Shown piece after piece: positions 26,151 through 35,556 of a stretch of 64,000 nt of DNA (within the stretch, counting starts at the first letter, position 1; each line of letters opens with the position of its first letter). This stretch comes from UBA2266 sp964406945 (GTDB lineage Bacteria > Planctomycetota > Phycisphaerae > Sedimentisphaerales > Anaerobacaceae): assembly GCA_964406945.1 (NCBI GenBank), contig CAYOTO010000018.1, positions 1-64,000 on the forward strand, written 5' to 3'. The translations under genes and the position numbers were made by a program. The notes below the pieces were generated by a model. The model made no database searches and was not told the DNA's origin. It saw only the letters and a program-made list of their open reading frames with translations.

Positions 26151-29100
26151 CGGAATCCTCCAGTCTGGCCAGCACGTCCTTCTTGCCCGGGGTCTCGAGC
26201 GTATTATATTCGTTCACCTGCCAGTCAAAACGGCAAACAGACTTGTAGTCGCAGTATCCGCACGGCGACTGCCGCCCCATTCGAAATGGCCGAACCCTAA
26301 CATCCCCGCCCAGCATCTCGCCGCCCAGACTTGCGATCTTCTCGCTCGCATACCGGAGCGTATTTTCGAAGTCTACGGGCTTGAGCGAACTGCGTCTTCC
26401 GTAGTCACCGTAGGGCTGCCCGTCTTTACCCACGTAGAAACTGTAGAACTCACTGTTTTTACAGGCGCCGGATTCCAGCACATCGGCGTATTCGCCGTTG
26501 AACAGCCCCTTGGCTTTGTATCTGCATTTGTCGCCGACCGTTTCCAGGCCGCCCGCGGTTGTATTCGAGGCCCCGACCCTGATCGGCATGTAGAACGCCC
26601 CGGCGACCTCCCTAACCGGCGACTGAGTGCATTCGCGAACCGCCAGCATGTAAATCACCAACTGCAGATCCAGCCCGTGATAAAATTTCGCCCAGTTAAA
26701 AATCCTGTCGCTGAGCTTGTAATCGAACACCGCCGCAACCTCATTGCCGTCAACCCTGGCGACATCGAGCCGGTCGATCTTGCCGTCCAGACTAAGCTGC
26801 CTCCCGTCTCCCACGTCAACGATCAGCTCTCCCAGAGACACATCCGAGTCCACCGCCCCGAAACCGACCTCGCTGTACCTCGGGCGAAAACGTCCGGCCC
26901 CAACCATCGCCGATATAGCCCAGACGCAATCACGGAGGTGCGAACAGGCCGACTCGATGATAAACGCATTGTGCTCGGTCCTGCCCTGAAAACCTGCCAG
27001 AAAAGAGTCGTTCTCGATCACCGCCGCGACCGTCTCGTCCAGCATTGCTCCCAGCCGCTCCGGATCGATTCCCGCTATATCCTTGCCCTCGTGAGCCAGC
27101 CGTTTCATCAGTGCATCCAGAACCTCGTGATAGAACGCCCCGACATCCAGCGGCTCGAGCCGGAACTCCCTGCGCTTCTCCAGCCCCAGGACATATTTCG
27201 CATAATATTGATAAGGACATGCCGCAAATGTCTGCAGCCTCGACGCCGAAGCCCTTAACCTCCTGCCGAACATTGGCTCTATAACCGGCGCGTCCAGCAC
27301 TGCATCGTTGTCGTAGTCCAGCGCATACCGAACTTCCCGCCCAGTCCGGGCAAGCTCCGGATCGTTGGCCATTGCATCTACCAACCCGGCCGGCACACCG
27401 CCGCCCGCGGCAAACCGGTCGCGACCCAGCTTCCTGCAGAGCACTTCCGCAAGCTGACCCTCCGTAACGACATCGGCCAGATCGCCGCACTCGCCGCCGT
27501 CCATCCGCTCCGAATCCTGGAACAACCTCGCAAGGTCGTCCACAAACTGCGACCTGGCCACCTCGGCCCCCTTCTCGTCCGCCAGCGGATAGCTGACTGT
27601 CAGAAGCTCACTGGGCCTAGTAAACGCAATATAAGCAAGGTATCGCCGCTCGGCCAGCTTGCCCGAGGTGCCGGGCCCCAGTGGAAACTCGAACGATTCG
27701 GCCAGTCGTCGGTCGTCATCGCTGAGCACGCCCCCGGTTGTTATCGGCACCGGAAACTGCTTCTGCGTGGCCCCCATCACGAACACCGCCTTCAAATCCG
27801 GATGACGGCTCCGCTCGACCGACCCGACCAGGACCTGATCCAGCGTCGGCGGAATAAACGCAAGCGTCATCTGCGACAGCGCCGTCTTCACGATATCGAC
27901 GCACTCACCGGCCGTCAGCCTGCAGCCCGTAAACACTTCCTGCAGCTCATCGAATACGTCCACCAGCTTTTCGTAGAACTGTCGATGCTCGTCCACCGCC
28001 CCGTGGTCGCCTCTGTCCACGGCCTTAGCAATCCACGTTTCGATAGTCCGGCGAACGCCAAGCTCTTCCAGAAACGCAAATACCGCCCGCACGAAATCCC
28101 CGGGTTCCAGCAGCGAATCCACCGAAGCGCCCAATCGCTCCCGCAACCTGCCCAGAGGCCCCTCTATCTTCTGCCTTATCTCGTTAACCCGTTCCTCGTC
28201 GAATCGCCCATCGCCGCCGGCCGCAAAAGACCAGCGCTGGCCTGCGAACCAGTCGCCCGGCCCGACCCCGTACGCAACGCAGTAGTTCTCCAGCACATCG
28301 ACTTCCATCCTGTCCAGACCCACCAGATCGGTCTTCAAATAAGTGAACACATCGCTTCTGCTGAAATCCGAAACGCCCATCTGCAGCCCGCAGTTTATCA
28401 ACTGGGCCAGGCTGTGCTGACTCAGCGGACGCCGCTTGTCGATAAAGAACTGTATGCCGTAGTCCTCGAAATACGCACGAATATAGTGCTCGTAACCGTC
28501 CAGATCCGAAACGATAACGGCGATATCCCGGAACCGGTAACCCTGTCGCCGAACCAGCTTCAGAATCTCACGGCCCACGACCCGGGCCTCGGCCCTGGCG
28601 TTCGCCGCCCCCACGATCCGCACTCCGCGACCCTGCCCCGCCCCGGCCCCCGGGACGAACAACTCCCGCTCTACTCTTGATAGACCGCTCTGTGGCTCGA
28701 ACCGCAGCGGCTCACTCAGAACAACCGGCTCCTCGACTTTCAGCCCGCACTTTCCGGCAATCTCCCGCAAATCGCAGTAGGTCTTCTGAACCGGGTAGAA
28801 CATGTCCGTATCGTCCAGCGTCGAGGCTGCGCATTTGCCCAGATCCAGCCCTTCAGGATCCATGCACAAAGCTATCTCCGCATCGCTCACTGTCTTCAGA
28901 AGTTCGGCCAGAACCGCCGTCTCGGCCGTCGTGAACCCCGCAAAACCGTCCACCCACAGCCGTGCGCCTATCGCAAATTCCGTTCGCTTGACCTCGACAC
29001 AGGCCCGGTTCAACTGCGCCTCGGAATCCACAAACCGCCCGTCGATAAACGAAGTATACTCGGCGAGAATCAGGCCTATATCCGCAAACTTCATGGCCGA

Positions 29101-29556
29101 AAGACTGTGCCTCTCGTCGCCCTTCAACTCGCAAATCAGCCTCTCCACGTCCTCGCCCGACATCGCGTACCGGTGCAGTTCAGCAATCGTATCCGCCAGT
29201 TGCCTGCTCAACCCCGCCGACCACGCCGATGTGCCCAGAACCTGCAGATCTTCGGCCCTTTGCTTTAATATGCGGCGAATCGCCATCTCCCTGCCCAGCC
29301 GCGAAAGCGCCGGCCTGGCCGTATTCCTGCCCAGTACCAGATACTGCAGCCGGTCGAACGACAGAATCTTAAGCCGATGGTATCCGGAAATTCGTTCATC
29401 GCCCAGAATCGACCGCTCCGCCTGGTAAGTAGCCTGCTCCGGAACCAGCAGCAGCAACTGCTGATCGCCCCCGCCAACCAGCGCATCGGCCGCCGAGCTT
29501 ATACAATAGCTGGTCTTACCCGAACCGCTTCTACCAAGAACAAAACGAACCGCCAT
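26140..29556 (-). CDS. addB: ATP-dependent helicase/deoxyribonuclease AddB
   Basis: 1138 residues from the chosen start MAVRFVLGRSGSGKT; an upstream in-frame ATG would add 23 unlikely residues. An intact Walker A lies at the very N-terminus. The C-terminal nuclease carries the iron-sulfur cysteines expected in AddB: one in FAACPYQYYAKYVLGL and three in SPCGYCDYKSVCRFD. The core nuclease strand is AAVFDYKLSD. AddB recognises recombination hotspot sequences and cuts one strand during end resection. First gene of the addB-addA pair. Confidence 0.95.
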   Translation of the reverse strand: MAVRFVLGRSGSGKTSYCISSAADALVGGGDQQLLLLVPEQATYQAERSILGDERISGYHRLKILSFDRLQYLVLGRNTARPALSRLGREMAIRRILKQRAEDLQVLGTSAWSAGLSRQLADTIAELHRYAMSGEDVERLICELKGDERHSLSAMKFADIGLILAEYTSFIDGRFVDSEAQLNRACVEVKRTEFAIGARLWVDGFAGFTTAETAVLAELLKTVSDAEIALCMDPEGLDLGKCAASTLDDTDMFYPVQKTYCDLREIAGKCGLKVEEPVVLSEPLRFEPQSGLSRVERELFVPGAGAGQGRGVRIVGAANARAEARVVGREILKLVRRQGYRFRDIAVIVSDLDGYEHYIRAYFEDYGIQFFIDKRRPLSQHSLAQLINCGLQMGVSDFSRSDVFTYLKTDLVGLDRMEVDVLENYCVAYGVGPGDWFAGQRWSFAAGGDGRFDEERVNEIRQKIEGPLGRLRERLGASVDSLLEPGDFVRAVFAFLEELGVRRTIETWIAKAVDRGDHGAVDEHRQFYEKLVDVFDELQEVFTGCRLTAGECVDIVKTALSQMTLAFIPPTLDQVLVGSVERSRHPDLKAVFVMGATQKQFPVPITTGGVLSDDDRRLAESFEFPLGPGTSGKLAERRYLAYIAFTRPSELLTVSYPLADEKGAEVARSQFVDDLARLFQDSERMDGGECGDLADVVTEGQLAEVLCRKLGRDRFAAGGGVPAGLVDAMANDPELARTGREVRYALDYDNDAVLDAPVIEPMFGRRLRASASRLQTFAACPYQYYAKYVLGLEKRREFRLEPLDVGAFYHEVLDALMKRLAHEGKDIAGIDPERLGAMLDETVAAVIENDSFLAGFQGRTEHNAFIIESACSHLRDCVWAISAMVGAGRFRPRYSEVGFGAVDSDVSLGELIVDVGDGRQLSLDGKIDRLDVARVDGNEVAAVFDYKLSDRIFNWAKFYHGLDLQLVIYMLAVRECTQSPVREVAGAFYMPIRVGASNTTAGGLETVGDKCRYKAKGLFNGEYADVLESGACKNSEFYSFYVGKDGQPYGDYGRRSSLKPVDFENTLRYASEKIASLGGEMLGGDVRVRPFRMGRQSPCGYCDYKSVCRFDWQVNEYNTLETPGKKDVLARLEDSDGV

Positions 29557-29716
29557 TTCAACCGTCCCTGAACTGAAAACAAACCTGTGCGGCCCATTTC
29601 TACCACAAAACACCCCCCTTTTCAATTCCGATCACTCCCAGGACGCGTGGAGAGTGCGCAAAGTTGAGACTATCGGGGGGAGTCGAAGGCTGGCTTTAGA
29701 GCCAGTAGCCTGCAAT

Positions 29717-30526
29717 TTACGCCCGTAGCGGGCCGGGCAATTCTGGAATAAGGCGGCGCGCCGACATGGTCAAACCCGCTGCATCGGCCAGTGTCTTGCG
29801 GTACCAACACAGGTCCATCGCTTCCAGCACGATCTCATCGGCGACCTTTTTCTCCAGCCTGTCAACAAAGCCGCCGGCGATCCAGACGTACGGATTGCAG
29901 AAGCAGATCACCTGCAGCAGCGTCCGAACCGGCCTGATCCACGTGTATCCGCGTCGTATTTGAGCCAGTTCCCGCAGCAGAACGGCTCTGACGTGTCGCG
30001 ATCCCAGACGCGGCCCCAGTCCGGCCGGAAGCACGATCACCGGCCGCAACAGCCCGCAAGTCGTGGGCGAAACGATTTCATCGGAAACCTTCAACCGCAC
30101 CCGTCGACTGACATTCATACGCCCGCGGCAGTAGTTAAACGCATCCAGCATCGGCCCTTTTGCGTCCTCCGCCCGCTTGACCGAACTGCAACGCACCATT
30201 GTTCGCCTCAGAACCGCGCCTCCCACCGTCAGAACTCCGACCAGCCAGCCTGTTGTGACAAAAACAGCCCAGCCGCCGGCGATCAGTGCTGATTTGAGGT
30301 TCGCACCCGGGACACCCTCCGGCATGAACACGGAAACGGGCAGAATCACCCCGAATAGCCCGAAAAGCCACAGTCTATATCTCGCAGCAATCGACACCCG
30401 CCCGCGAATTATCCGATCCACCAGAACCAGACCGCAAACCACTGCCGCTGACTGAACCAGCAACGGTACCGCTAGCCCAACAAAACCTTCGCTTATCCGG
30501 ATTGTCGTGTCAACTACAGCGTCCAT
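29717..30526 (-). CDS. BlaR1/M56-like membrane protein with degenerate protease motif
   Basis: 269 residues with three or four N-terminal membrane helices (about 15-110) and a domain like the zinc metalloprotease part of BlaR1/MecR1 (M56 family): VSPTTCGLLRPVIVLPAGL, then VRAVLLRELAQIRRGY where active relatives have HELAH. Both zinc-binding histidines are replaced (Arg, Gln), so hydrolysis is not expected. It is also shorter than most M56 proteins. It lies 190 bases downstream of an ECF sigma/anti-sigma pair on the same strand, so a sensing role in that system is possible. Function uncertain. Confidence 0.7.
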   Translation of the reverse strand: MDAVVDTTIRISEGFVGLAVPLLVQSAAVVCGLVLVDRIIRGRVSIAARYRLWLFGLFGVILPVSVFMPEGVPGANLKSALIAGGWAVFVTTGWLVGVLTVGGAVLRRTMVRCSSVKRAEDAKGPMLDAFNYCRGRMNVSRRVRLKVSDEIVSPTTCGLLRPVIVLPAGLGPRLGSRHVRAVLLRELAQIRRGYTWIRPVRTLLQVICFCNPYVWIAGGFVDRLEKKVADEIVLEAMDLCWYRKTLADAAGLTMSARRLIPELPGPLRA

Positions 30527-30718
30527 GGCTCATGCCTCCACACGTAAAGACGCTGCAACACCGGCCTTATTGTCGAAAAAAGCAAAAATTCCTCACCCGC
30601 GCGGGCAGGGTAGGTGGAATTAATCTCCGCGATTGCGCGTCCCGAACGCGCACAAAGCCTGTAAGCAACAGGACTTAGACGAGCTGTGGTGTGTGGAATT
30701 GGGCTGGTGCCAGAACGG

Positions 30719-31627
30719 TCAATATTCCTCAGGGGTCCCGATATACTCCGGAGGCGTCGGCCGCACGTCGCGAGCGTCCACTATAGGACCGCAGATATAC
30801 TCGATGCGATCCTGAATTTCCGTCTGAGTCTTGATGCTCACCGAATCCGCCACTTCCAGCCTCTCACCGTTCTCGCCCGCCTTGCTCGCATAACGCTCGA
30901 TCCGCGCGGGAAAATGAGTGTCCGGCTCCAGGTAGAAACGGACACGATGCTTCTGACCCTGCTCTTTCCAGATAAGATCGTAAACCCGGGCGTCTTTGGC
31001 CACCGCATCACCGGCAATATCAGCGGCCTCGGTCTCGGCGTCAGCCACCGGCGCCCACCTGGCCTCCTCGCCGGCGAGACTGATATCCGAAAACGGCACC
31101 AGCCCCAGAGACCCGGTCAGCGACCGCCGCACCGCGATTACCGCATCTTGAGGAATGGCAAACCGGCTCACCAAGTCGCTGGAAGCCTGCCGATAAGCCC
31201 GCACCCCCCGCTCGCCGTCCAGAAACAGGTACCCGGCCCGCGGACCAGTAGTATTTTCGAGAAGCTTCATCTTCAGTGAGCGCGAAACCCACAGCCTCTG
31301 CGCCGGTTCGTCTTCGCCCCCGAGATACCGCTCAATCCCCACGTTTTCAGCCTTCTCAACCGCCCGAAACACATCCCGCAATTCCGGATCGTCCGGCCGC
31401 GCCGCCCAGAACAGACCCAGACCAATTGCAATCAGTGCAGCCGCGGCCGCAAACCAGCGCAAATGTGCTGCAAACGAAAGCTTCGTCGTCGGCCGTTCGG
31501 CCCGGCCCCTGACGCTTGCCTCCAGCGCTGCAAACGAATCGGAAAGAATCCGCTCGTCCGTGCCCGGCGGCGTCCTCAAACGCATATTCTGTAACCGCAC
31601 TTCAATATTTTCGTCTGCGGCTTTCAT
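30719..31627 (-). CDS. Membrane anti-sigma-factor-like protein
   Basis: 302 residues. The N-terminal 58 residues are soluble and charged, one helix (FAAAAALIAIGLGLFWAA) crosses the membrane, and a large exported domain follows (about 80-302). Its start overlaps the sigma gene by 26 bases, the usual arrangement of an ECF sigma factor and its regulator. No zinc-binding HxxxCxxC motif is visible at the N-terminus, so the class is not certain. The exported part may sense envelope conditions. Confidence 0.65.
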   Translation of the reverse strand: MKAADENIEVRLQNMRLRTPPGTDERILSDSFAALEASVRGRAERPTTKLSFAAHLRWFAAAAALIAIGLGLFWAARPDDPELRDVFRAVEKAENVGIERYLGGEDEPAQRLWVSRSLKMKLLENTTGPRAGYLFLDGERGVRAYRQASSDLVSRFAIPQDAVIAVRRSLTGSLGLVPFSDISLAGEEARWAPVADAETEAADIAGDAVAKDARVYDLIWKEQGQKHRVRFYLEPDTHFPARIERYASKAGENGERLEVADSVSIKTQTEIQDRIEYICGPIVDARDVRPTPPEYIGTPEEY

Positions 31628-32165
31628 TGCCCTGTTTCTCCGTCAAAATTTTCCGCAGCTTATCAAGCCCGTAACGGTACCTGCCCTGGACCGTACTTAT
31701 CGATATCTTCTGCATCTCGGCAATATCTCTGAACTTCAGCCCTACATTAAGATGCAATACTATTGTTTCACGCTGCTCGGGCGGCAATTCCGCCAGCGCA
31801 CCGCTCAATCGACCCACCTCCTCGTCCATAATCGCCGAACAATCCGGCCCGGCATAACCGCTGCTCAGCGGCGCCGCATCGTCCAGCCCTACCAGCGTCG
31901 GACGCTTCCTGCGAAAGCGGTCCCGAACCCGGTTCACAATACAAGTTATCAAATACTTTCGCAGGCTCGTGCGAATCTTAAGCGTACCCGCACTTGCCGC
32001 AAACGATACGAAGACGTCGTGAAGAACATCTTCGGCCGCCAGTCGGTCGTGAAGCAGCGAAAAAGCTACTGTCAGCAACGTATCCTTATATTCCAAATAA
32101 ATCTCACGCAAAGCCTCTTTATCCCCGCGTCGAAGCTCTGCGATAAGCTGTTCGTCTTTACTCAT
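31602..32165 (-). CDS. ECF-type RNA polymerase sigma factor
   Basis: 187 residues. Region 2 has ELRRGDKEALREIYLEY and a recognition helix around LRKYLITCIVNRVRDRFRRK. Region 4 has LPPEQRETIVLHLNVGLKFRDIAEMQKISISTVQGRYRYGLDKL, with its helix-turn-helix. Directs RNA polymerase to a small regulon, likely held in check by the overlapping membrane protein gene downstream. No target promoter was identified. Confidence 0.92.
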   Translation of the reverse strand: MSKDEQLIAELRRGDKEALREIYLEYKDTLLTVAFSLLHDRLAAEDVLHDVFVSFAASAGTLKIRTSLRKYLITCIVNRVRDRFRRKRPTLVGLDDAAPLSSGYAGPDCSAIMDEEVGRLSGALAELPPEQRETIVLHLNVGLKFRDIAEMQKISISTVQGRYRYGLDKLRKILTEKQGNESRRRKY

Positions 32166-32910
32166 CTCGGCCGCCCTTGCAGGCTTGCGATGACTGTCCA
32201 GAATCGCACCCCGGATAAGTATCCGGGCGCAAAACCTGTAGCCGCAAGCCTTTGAGTTCCTTCACTAACGGCCGCCTACGATACCAGACGCAAACGGCCA
32301 CTGATTTGGTATAACAATTTTCTCGGCTGAAATGCCGGTTTTTCGCCATTTAAACCGAATATCCGCAATTCGATACCATTCCGACCAGAACCCATCCCCT
32401 CCCTCCAAACCCGACTCTATTCTACCATCTTTGCCCTTCTGGAACAACTAAACACCGCTGCCGAACAGCCCCTCGAACGCCTCAGACGGTCCGTTTAGTT
32501 TCGTTTTTACGCTTGTGATGCTATTCATAATCATCCGCGTGCGCCTAAAAGACATGGAGGCTCAAGTGTCCGCTGATTCGAATTGCGACCGTTGCGTCTA
32601 TTTTTCTTGACCAGGTACGTTTTTTGCACGTTTGTCCTGGCCCACAGGAGAACCTCGGGTATGCATAAAACGCCCGCAGCAGCCTCTCAGACCCGCAAAT
32701 TGTTCCCGCATAAGCCCTGCCAACCAACGACGATGCATCTAAGCCGCGCTTGACAACAAAGACGAACATATATAGCCTGCAGCGGTTATTATCCATTAAG
32801 TGTGCCACGGCCGCGCACCGCTAAGCAAAAAAAAGAGTCCTTCTCCGGGAACCGCTGCTGGATACCGGTATCAGGCTCGATCACGAAACACGACAACAGG
32901 ATGCTCCCGT
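32166..32910. other. Long intergenic region, little recognisable
   Basis: About 745 bases upstream of the ECF sigma gene. It contains two open frames on the minus strand (32158-32349 and 32545-32808) whose translations lack ribosome sites, domains and codon bias, and I do not call them. It presumably holds the sigma-operon promoter, but no clear -35/-10 pair was found. Confidence 0.5.
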
Positions 32911-33009
32911 ATGGCAATGTTTCTCTTCAGTCCCAGAGAAGTGATGGTGATAGTACTCGTCGCCGCGCTGGTTTTTTACGTCTGGGGCCGCAAGCACAAA
33001 AAAAAATAA
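32911..33009 (+). CDS. Small single-helix membrane peptide
   Basis: 32 residues: a short N-terminus (MAMFLFSPREV), one hydrophobic helix (MVIVLVAALVFYVWG) and a lysine-rich tail (RKHKKK), with AGGA about 9 bases upstream. The layout recalls a very short TatA-like or stress peptide, but the amphipathic helix of TatA is missing. The stop is 6 bases before the converging ArfB gene. Not recognised; could be chance. Confidence 0.35.
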   Translation: MAMFLFSPREVMVIVLVAALVFYVWGRKHKKK

Positions 33010-33014
33010 CCCCT

Positions 33015-33452
33015 TTACCATTCCTCCAGACTGCCCGCACCGCGATTCTTCGCTCGCTGTTTCTTCAACTTGCTGCGTTTTTTCTTCTCGTCAAGCCGTT
33101 TTCGTACCGCCCTGTAGGGCTTTTTGGTCTTCTTCCGCGGCTTGGGTCTTTTCAACGCCTCCGCCAGCAGGCTCACCAGCTTATCCACCGCCGCATCCCG
33201 ATTCGCCTTCTGTGAACGATGCTTTTGCGAAACCACCCGGACGACGCCCTTCTTGTCGGCCCTGGTCCGCAGTTTGGTCAGTATCCGCCGCTTCTGCCCG
33301 CCCGACAGATTCTCACTTGCTCGCACATCGAAATACACCGCCACCCGGGTATTCGTTTTATTGACATGCTGACCCCCCGGCCCCCCGCTTCGAGAAACCC
33401 GAAACTCCAGCTCCTCCTCCCCAATCGACACGTTTCTGTTGATCTCAATCAT
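33015..33452 (-). CDS. arfB: Ribosome-rescue peptidyl-tRNA hydrolase ArfB
   Basis: 145 residues. Carries the release-factor GGQ motif in RVSRSGGPGGQHVNKTNT (residues about 18-35) but no codon-recognition domain, followed by a lysine/arginine-rich C-terminal tail (RPKPRKKTKKP...KKKRSKLKKQRAKN). This is the layout of ArfB/YaeJ, which enters the empty mRNA channel with its tail and hydrolyses peptidyl-tRNA on stalled ribosomes. The start MIEINRNVSI was chosen by family alignment; a longer frame exists upstream. It follows the secreted-protein gene by 19 bases. Confidence 0.88.
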   Translation of the reverse strand: MIEINRNVSIGEEELEFRVSRSGGPGGQHVNKTNTRVAVYFDVRASENLSGGQKRRILTKLRTRADKKGVVRVVSQKHRSQKANRDAAVDKLVSLLAEALKRPKPRKKTKKPYRAVRKRLDEKKKRSKLKKQRAKNRGAGSLEEW

Positions 33453-33471
33453 GTTAGTCCGCAAGCCGTAT

Positions 33472-35343
33472 TCACCCGCCAAACAATGCATTTATGGTGT
33501 CGTCTGATATTGCCAACTCGAACTCGCGCTGCGCATCCTCTTCTCCGCCCACTCTGTAGGCAACAGAATCATAATTCCGGTAATCTTTGGTTACTCTGAA
33601 TAGTCCGCGACTATGAGCGTGGACCTTGAATCTCACGGTTCCGTCTATACTCGTCGTTCGCGTCCAGCCCGGCCCCTGAGAATCGACCACCGGTATTCCT
33701 TCTATCCCCAGCCCGTCCTTGTTGACAACTCTGACCACAACCGGCACCAATTTGAAGATCTCCCAGTTGCCCAAATCAAGTGATTGACCCTGCTTCAGAT
33801 TGATCCTTTGGGGGATGGTGAACGGCGTCCAGTCTTCCTCTCTACCGAACGATGGCCGCAACTCGAGCTGAAGGTTCACGCCAGCCGGAACGTGGATACT
33901 GTACCGTTCGCCAGGACACATTGGCCCCCTGTAGAGCAATTCGCGGGCGCTTTCATAAGACCGCAGCGTCCGTCTCCTTTGGTGTTGCTGCCCTCCTGCC
34001 TTCGACGCGACTTCGGTTTCGTGAGTAGTCAGCTCGGCTTTGCCAGACGAAAACCCGGATATTCGGCGGCCGATCGCCCAAACTGGATTTTCGTTCGGAT
34101 CAAGGACCCAGTAAGGTTTAACCCATACGTTTTCCGCTGCGGTGAACCCAACACTGACCTTTGCTGCCGGAAAAAGGAGAAACGGATCCATTTCCACCTC
34201 GTCCTCCGAACTCGATTTGATAAACTCGGTCCGTTGCATAGCGGCGATGTAGCCTTCTTCTGCTACCACGAGATAGACTTTTCTATCTTCCCTGGCCACC
34301 GTTAGCTCGAAATACCCGTCGCTGTCTGTACGGGTTGCGGCGCAAGCCGGAAACGTACCTGCCAAAGAAGCCATTGCGAGCTCGGCGCCGCCGACATTCG
34401 GCACTGCTTCATATATCCATTTCCTGCCGGCCGAGGGACCGCTGGATGGGCAAAGCCTTGAATATGCTTTTCTAGCAATTTCGCCGTCAAATTCGAAATG
34501 CTCCGGTAAAGCATGTATCAGGTCCCACTGGTACTCACCCATATCAACAAAACCCCTGCCCGTGAGCATGAAACTCCTTCCAGCCGCCACAATGGTCCCA
34601 GCCATCGGTTCACCGGTCACCCCATCGAGGACGCGACCCTTATAGACCGTGTTTGCCGGCTTCTCGGAAGGTTGACTTCTGAAAACAAGTCGCCTTGGAC
34701 TTTCGGGTGTAACTTCCATCGGCTCAAAACCATACGTGTCATCTGAGTCATCAACTTTGTAGGTTCCCAGAGGCAGCATTCGACCCGCATCTGCCGCGCT
34801 GCAGACTACTAATAACGTCCTCTTGCCGGGCCGGCTGACGAATACTCTGAATGTCGCGGGCTCGCCCCTGAACATGAGCGGCCCATCCGCGTCCTCGAAT
34901 GCGAATGTATGAAAATATCCCTTGGTGGAGAGCACAATCCTTGCTTCTTCGGAAATGCTTACCGAAAAGGTGTCTGACGCCAGTCCGTAGTCCCGCGGAG
35001 GTTCGATCCAGAGTCCGTACGAACTCCCCAGCGGCACCAGGCCGTCCAAGTCATCTCCGTAAGGGGCTATATACTCCGGATATAAACAGAAGTAACCTCT
35101 CTCGTCCGTCTTTGTAGCTCCCGCGACATACAGGCGTTTGTTATTCGGAAGGAACACCATCTTACATTCTACACGCACGTCCGGAAGCGGCGTGCCGTCC
35201 GAATCCACAATATAGCCGCAGGCAGACCGTTCGGCAATCAGTTCCGGCGAAACATCGGCCACCTGTTCCGAAACCTGCATACCGGCGTAGGATGCCAGCA
35301 AGAATCCTACAGTTGCTTTGAGAAATCCCGACATAAAGCTCAT
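33472..35343 (-). CDS. Large exported protein with carboxypeptidase-regulatory-like domains
   Basis: 623 residues. The start has GGAAGGGAG upstream and begins a hydrophobic signal segment (FMSGFLKATVGFLLASYAGM). Several beta-sandwich segments of the carboxypeptidase-regulatory type can be seen: CGYIVDSDGTPLPDVRVECK...TKTDERGYFCLYPEY near residue 45, VYKGRVLDGVTGEPMAGTIVAAGR in the middle with RTDSDGYFELTVA, and VVRVVNKDGLGIEGIPVVDSQG near the end. No catalytic domain is seen. Probably a cell-surface or periplasmic structural/adhesive protein; function unknown. Confidence 0.7.
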   Translation of the reverse strand: MSFMSGFLKATVGFLLASYAGMQVSEQVADVSPELIAERSACGYIVDSDGTPLPDVRVECKMVFLPNNKRLYVAGATKTDERGYFCLYPEYIAPYGDDLDGLVPLGSSYGLWIEPPRDYGLASDTFSVSISEEARIVLSTKGYFHTFAFEDADGPLMFRGEPATFRVFVSRPGKRTLLVVCSAADAGRMLPLGTYKVDDSDDTYGFEPMEVTPESPRRLVFRSQPSEKPANTVYKGRVLDGVTGEPMAGTIVAAGRSFMLTGRGFVDMGEYQWDLIHALPEHFEFDGEIARKAYSRLCPSSGPSAGRKWIYEAVPNVGGAELAMASLAGTFPACAATRTDSDGYFELTVAREDRKVYLVVAEEGYIAAMQRTEFIKSSSEDEVEMDPFLLFPAAKVSVGFTAAENVWVKPYWVLDPNENPVWAIGRRISGFSSGKAELTTHETEVASKAGGQQHQRRRTLRSYESARELLYRGPMCPGERYSIHVPAGVNLQLELRPSFGREEDWTPFTIPQRINLKQGQSLDLGNWEIFKLVPVVVRVVNKDGLGIEGIPVVDSQGPGWTRTTSIDGTVRFKVHAHSRGLFRVTKDYRNYDSVAYRVGGEEDAQREFELAISDDTINALFGG

Positions 35344-35534
35344 AGCGGCTCCCTTCCAATTCAGAATCACTGGTCAACCATGACGAGGGATGCAGGGCCG
35401 CTGCTCCGGTGGCTTCTGCATCTGCGCACGGCAGTTTTACGTGTGCATATCACACCACCATATCACTGTGCGGGACGGGGTCAAGCCAAAATGCAGACAT
35501 TCGGATTGTGCCTCACTACTCGTATTTAGCCAGG

Positions 35535-35556
35535 AAAGTGCCCTCTACGGCACTTT
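35535..35556 (-). terminator. Hairpin at the end of the thrS-pheS operon
   Basis: Perfect 8-base arms AAAGTGCC / GGCACTTT with a 6-base loop, overlapping the pheS stop codon. Only a short T-run follows, so efficiency is unclear, but it supports pheS being the last gene. Confidence 0.55.

Noticed and set aside
30597..30700. Possible RNA gene (short palindromes CCCGCGCGGG and CCTGT/ACAGG)
   Set aside because: No cloverleaf or T-loop sequence and no conserved RNA pattern could be found.
32158..32808. Two open frames upstream of the ECF sigma gene (32158-32349, 32545-32808)
   Set aside because: No ribosome sites, no domain patterns and no codon bias; likely chance.
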